Source of the DNA: DTJG01 sp964532995
GTDB lineage: Bacteria > Ratteibacteria > UBA8468 > B48-G9 > DTJG01
Length of the DNA: 63,936 nt
Direction: 5' to 3'
Assembly (NCBI GenBank): GCA_964532995.1
Contig: CAZHJN010000003.1
Coordinates: forward strand, 1 to 63,936
This document shows, piece by piece, positions 61,564-63,936 of this stretch (its first letter is position 1; each line of letters starts with the position of its first letter). Position numbers and translations under genes: made by a program. A model generated the notes under the pieces. It made no database searches. It saw nothing but the letters and a program-made list of their open reading frames with translations, and was not told the origin of the DNA.

Positions 61564-62273
61564 ATTTTTAACCTTTTAAATCTGTATGAAATGATGAGCC
61601 ATATCATTTTTAATCCCAAAAAGAATGCCTTTTTTAAACTTCCTGTTACCGAAGATTTACCCACCCTTGGTCTGTAATTAACAGGTATTTCAATAAACTT
61701 TATTCCATTTTTTGCAATAAGAATCGTGAGTTCCGGACCAAAATGTTGAGTACCTATTGTAAAATACGGTCTGACTTTTTCATAAAGATTTCTTTTTATC
61801 AATCTCATGGTACAGCCAACATCAGTGAGAGTTGTTGTGTTATACAAAAATTCAAGAAGTTTTGCAACAGCCCAGTTTCCCCATTTTAGAAAAGCACCCA
61901 TATTCGCACCCTGCCATATCAATTCTCTTGTGGTTCTTGTTCCAATCACATAATCGAAATCATCAGAATAAGCCAGCAATTTAATAACATCTTTCCCGGA
62001 AAATGTTCCATCAGGTTCAGAAATTATCAATAGTTCCCCTGTGGCTTCTTCAAGACCTTTCCATATAGCATAGCCATACCCCTGTCTTTTTTCATAAACA
62101 AGTCTGGCTTTTGTTTTCTTCACCTCATCATCGGTCCCGGCTGCAGCATTATTGTTAACAACGATTATTTCGTCCACAAAACCAGAAGCAAAAAAATCCT
62201 CAATCGCTTCTTTTATTGAATCCCTTTCATTATAAGTGGGAAAAATTACACTTATTTTTTTATCTCTCCACAT
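61560..62273 (-). CDS. Family 2 glycosyltransferase
   Basis: 237 residues from ATG 62273, which has GGAG six bases upstream; a TTG four codons earlier is rejected. Motifs: SVIFPTYNERDSIKEA, IVVNNNAAAGTDDE (about 38), ISEPDGTFSGKDV (about 84) and the TTTLTDVGCTMRLIKRNLY region (about 152). It has the pattern of polyprenyl-phosphate sugar transferases of the GT2 family with a C-terminal hydrophobic tail. It overlaps the methyltransferase by 14 bases. Confidence 0.85.
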   Translation of the reverse strand: MWRDKKISVIFPTYNERDSIKEAIEDFFASGFVDEIIVVNNNAAAGTDDEVKKTKARLVYEKRQGYGYAIWKGLEEATGELLIISEPDGTFSGKDVIKLLAYSDDFDYVIGTRTTRELIWQGANMGAFLKWGNWAVAKLLEFLYNTTTLTDVGCTMRLIKRNLYEKVRPYFTIGTQHFGPELTILIAKNGIKFIEIPVNYRPRVGKSSVTGSLKKAFFLGLKMIWLIISYRFKRLKI

Positions 62274-62949
62274 TCTTTTCTCCAATAATTACATTGTGAG
62301 AACAAATAAGATTCAAAAGAGGAATTTTTTCAATACCTCTCTCCAGGAAAGAGAATAATCTCATAAGAAAAATAGGAATGAAATCTGGCATAAATCCTTT
62401 TTTCTCATAAACAATTGTTTTGATTCCGGCATCTTCAAGTAATTGTATCAAATGCCCGGAACTGTGTATTTGTTCTTTCCCCTGATCCTGGGGAACCCGT
62501 TTCATCAAAAATAACCAGTAAGGATTTATTCTGTTATGGTCCCATATTACAACTCGTCCATTTGGTTTGAGAACACGGCTTATTTCATGCATAACGCTTT
62601 TCAACAATTTACCTCTGATATGATGCATTGTTGCAACACATACAACTCCATCAAAACTCTCTGACAAAAATGGCATTCTTTCCGCTGAAGAACAGACTAT
62701 TCTACCGGGCATTCTTTTTGCTGCAATTTCCACCATCTTTTTTGAAATATCAATTCCATAAACATCGTAGCCAGCATTTTTAAGATTCAAAACAAGTAAA
62801 CCCGTTCCACAACCAATATCAAGAATTTTTTTTCTGTTTTTAAAGTGCCTCACAATATATTCTGTACGCATTTTAATATAGTAATCCCTTATGTGCGGAC
62901 GAAAAATATCATCATAAATCTCTGCAACTGAATCAAATTCTTCTGGCAT
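62260..62949 (-). CDS. Class I SAM-dependent methyltransferase
   Basis: 229 residues from ATG 62949; the longer frame starts inside the upstream gene without a ribosome site. FDSVAEIYDDIF at the N terminus, motif I KILDIGCGTGLLVLNL (about 45), VVCVATMHHIRGK (about 105) and NGRVVIWDHNRINPYW (about 135). This is the Methyltransf_11 type (UbiE-like). Its substrate is probably a sugar or lipid of the glycan pathway. It overlaps the upstream gene by 17 bases. Confidence 0.86.
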   Translation of the reverse strand: MPEEFDSVAEIYDDIFRPHIRDYYIKMRTEYIVRHFKNRKKILDIGCGTGLLVLNLKNAGYDVYGIDISKKMVEIAAKRMPGRIVCSSAERMPFLSESFDGVVCVATMHHIRGKLLKSVMHEISRVLKPNGRVVIWDHNRINPYWLFLMKRVPQDQGKEQIHSSGHLIQLLEDAGIKTIVYEKKGFMPDFIPIFLMRLFSFLERGIEKIPLLNLICSHNVIIGEKNVER

Positions 62950-63936
62950 TTTTTCTTTTTTCCATAAAAAACAAGACACCGTAGATTGAGAAAATAAGAA
63001 CGAAAGGCATTATTGGAAATCTGTATCTGATTGCCGTGCGAATCAAAATATTGCCCAACATGAAAACAATTATAAAACTGTGCAAAATAAAAAAATGTCG
63101 CCATTTTGGTAAAGATAGCAAAAAACCAATAAACCCAAGAATTATCAAAGGAGACTCAACCAGCAAACTCAATAAAACATGCAGTTTGCTATAGGGTTTA
63201 CCAGGTCCTGAAATGGTATGTGGGAAAAATCTCCAGAATCTCACAAATCTATCAATGACAAGTCTTAAATAAATACCCGGATTCCTCTTTATAAAAGAAA
63301 ACGCCATACCATAAAACTTTCGATCTATTTCAATCTCTGATAAACCTTTGAAGTCTTCTAAATTTTCCGCATGATAGAATCCACTCGGTTGATATAAAGA
63401 GTATTCATTATTTGCTATATAGAAAACAACTCCTCCCTCTGTAGAGGTAAGTACAAATGTATGGTGAATGATATAATTTCTTACAATCCATGGAACAATA
63501 ATAAGACAACAACCCGCACAAAATAACAAAATATTTTTATAAAAAGATATTTTTCTTGAAATAAAAAAATATGCTAAAAGAACAGGTATAAAAAGTAAAG
63601 CGGTAGGTCTGGTTAGAAAGAGTAATCCAGATACAAAACCCGCGAAAAAGAAAGACGATATATGTTTGCTTTTAACAGCAAACACCGACAGTAACGCAAG
63701 AACAACAGTCAAAAAAGCAGTCAAAGTTTCAGGAGCAAGATAACCTGTCCAGAAGATAGCAACTGGGTACAGCGCGAAACAAGTCGCACAAATCAGAGCA
63801 GTTTTTCTGTCAATGAGCAACACACATAAAAAATACAAGATAATAGATGTCAGAGAACTCACGAAAGCCAAAGCGATTTTCGCTGCAAGATAACTGTGCC
63901 CGAATAAAAAATAAACAATTGCCAGGAAAAAAGGAA
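62933..63936 (-). CDS. GT39/ArnT-like membrane glycosyltransferase (5' end outside window)
   Basis: At least 334 residues. The reading frame stays open to the window edge: residues before the apparent start at 63871 read FLAIVYFLFGHSYLAAKIAL, the family's first-loop/TM pattern, so the gene is truncated here and the start lies beyond. About eight membrane segments, with TPVAI-like PVAIFWTGYLAPETL and VPWIVRNY matching the paralogue at 59729. The acidic catalytic loop is off the edge. Confidence 0.85.
   Translation of the reverse strand, partial: PFFLAIVYFLFGHSYLAAKIALAFVSSLTSIILYFLCVLLIDRKTALICATCFALYPVAIFWTGYLAPETLTAFLTVVLALLSVFAVKSKHISSFFFAGFVSGLLFLTRPTALLFIPVLLAYFFISRKISFYKNILLFCAGCCLIIVPWIVRNYIIHHTFVLTSTEGGVVFYIANNEYSLYQPSGFYHAENLEDFKGLSEIEIDRKFYGMAFSFIKRNPGIYLRLVIDRFVRFWRFFPHTISGPGKPYSKLHVLLSLLVESPLIILGFIGFLLSLPKWRHFFILHSFIIVFMLGNILIRTAIRYRFPIMPFVLIFSIYGVLFFMEKRKNARRI

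Noticed and set aside
1..63936. CRISPR arrays, insertion sequences, prophage genes, rRNA
   Set aside because: No regularly spaced repeats, transposase-like proteins, phage proteins or rRNA segments were seen on either strand.

Overview
The window is dense, AT-rich bacterial DNA from a diderm (Gram-negative-type) organism. It encodes a secretin, a complete Tol-Pal system with two lipoproteins, YajC and an MsbA-like exporter. Gene content (type IV pili, citramalate synthase, a Tgt-QueA-YajC run, an M55/ThuA/BNR-repeat accessory set and many SDR/GT2/GT39 glycan genes) suggests an uncultured candidate-phylum bacterium, perhaps Omnitrophota/Ratteibacteria-like. That placement is inference only. 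Genes are packed with 1-34 nt overlaps, and few intergenic gaps exceed 100 bp. No insertion sequences, phage genes or CRISPR arrays were seen.

Layout. (1) 1-8171, plus strand: the tail of an upstream gene, then a type IV pilus operon: two near-duplicate pilins, pilM, pilN, pilO, a PilP-SPOR fusion, the secretin pilQ, two minor pilins and a PilX-like protein with a large Asn-rich beta-solenoid. (2) 8301-10027: a BNR-repeat sialidase-like protein and a DedA membrane protein. (3) 10028-19424, minus strand: one long unit starting at a tRNA-Glu promoter and running tRNA-Glu, tolQ, tolR, tolA, tolB, pal (with its own consensus promoter), a LysM lipoprotein, pilD, an unknown gene, recG, a GT2 and pcm. 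It holds the prepilin peptidase the pilins in (1) need. (4) 19480-25193, minus: dTDP-rhamnose genes rmlD, rmlB, rmlA, rmlC, then efp, an ABC exporter and tRNA-Lys. (5) 25236-26422, plus: a ParA ATPase and a small ribbon-helix-helix partner. (6) 26425-33462: lysA and argH (minus) diverge from topA and hisA (plus); cimA follows on the minus strand. (7) 33474-39690: TauE exporter, amidohydrolase, M55 peptidase and ThuA protein (minus), diverging from an M24-like pseudoenzyme, NfeD and a LOG-family protein (plus). (8) 39665-50723, minus: housekeeping genes glmM-like, truB, nrnA, hflX, rplU, valS, DUF503, larC, yajC, tgt, queA. (9) 50720-63936, minus: a surface glycan locus with five GT2 enzymes, three GT39-like membrane transferases, four nucleotide-sugar enzymes, two methyltransferases and a polysaccharide deacetylase. 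The last gene runs off the window edge.

How it fits together. Pilins from region 1 would be processed by PilD from region 3 and assembled on PilMNO-PilP-PilQ; the motor genes pilB, pilT and pilC are not here. Regions 4 and 9 supply dTDP-rhamnose, UDP-glucuronate, UDP-xylose and probably further sugars, plus polyprenyl-linked transferases for an envelope polysaccharide. The most unusual points are: an EF-P with arginine at the lysine-modification position, beside dTDP-rhamnose genes; a ParA/RHH pair whose genes overlap by 92 nt; the PilP-SPOR fusion; the beta-solenoid pilus component; a metal-site-defective M24 protein; and a HisA with a large insertion.
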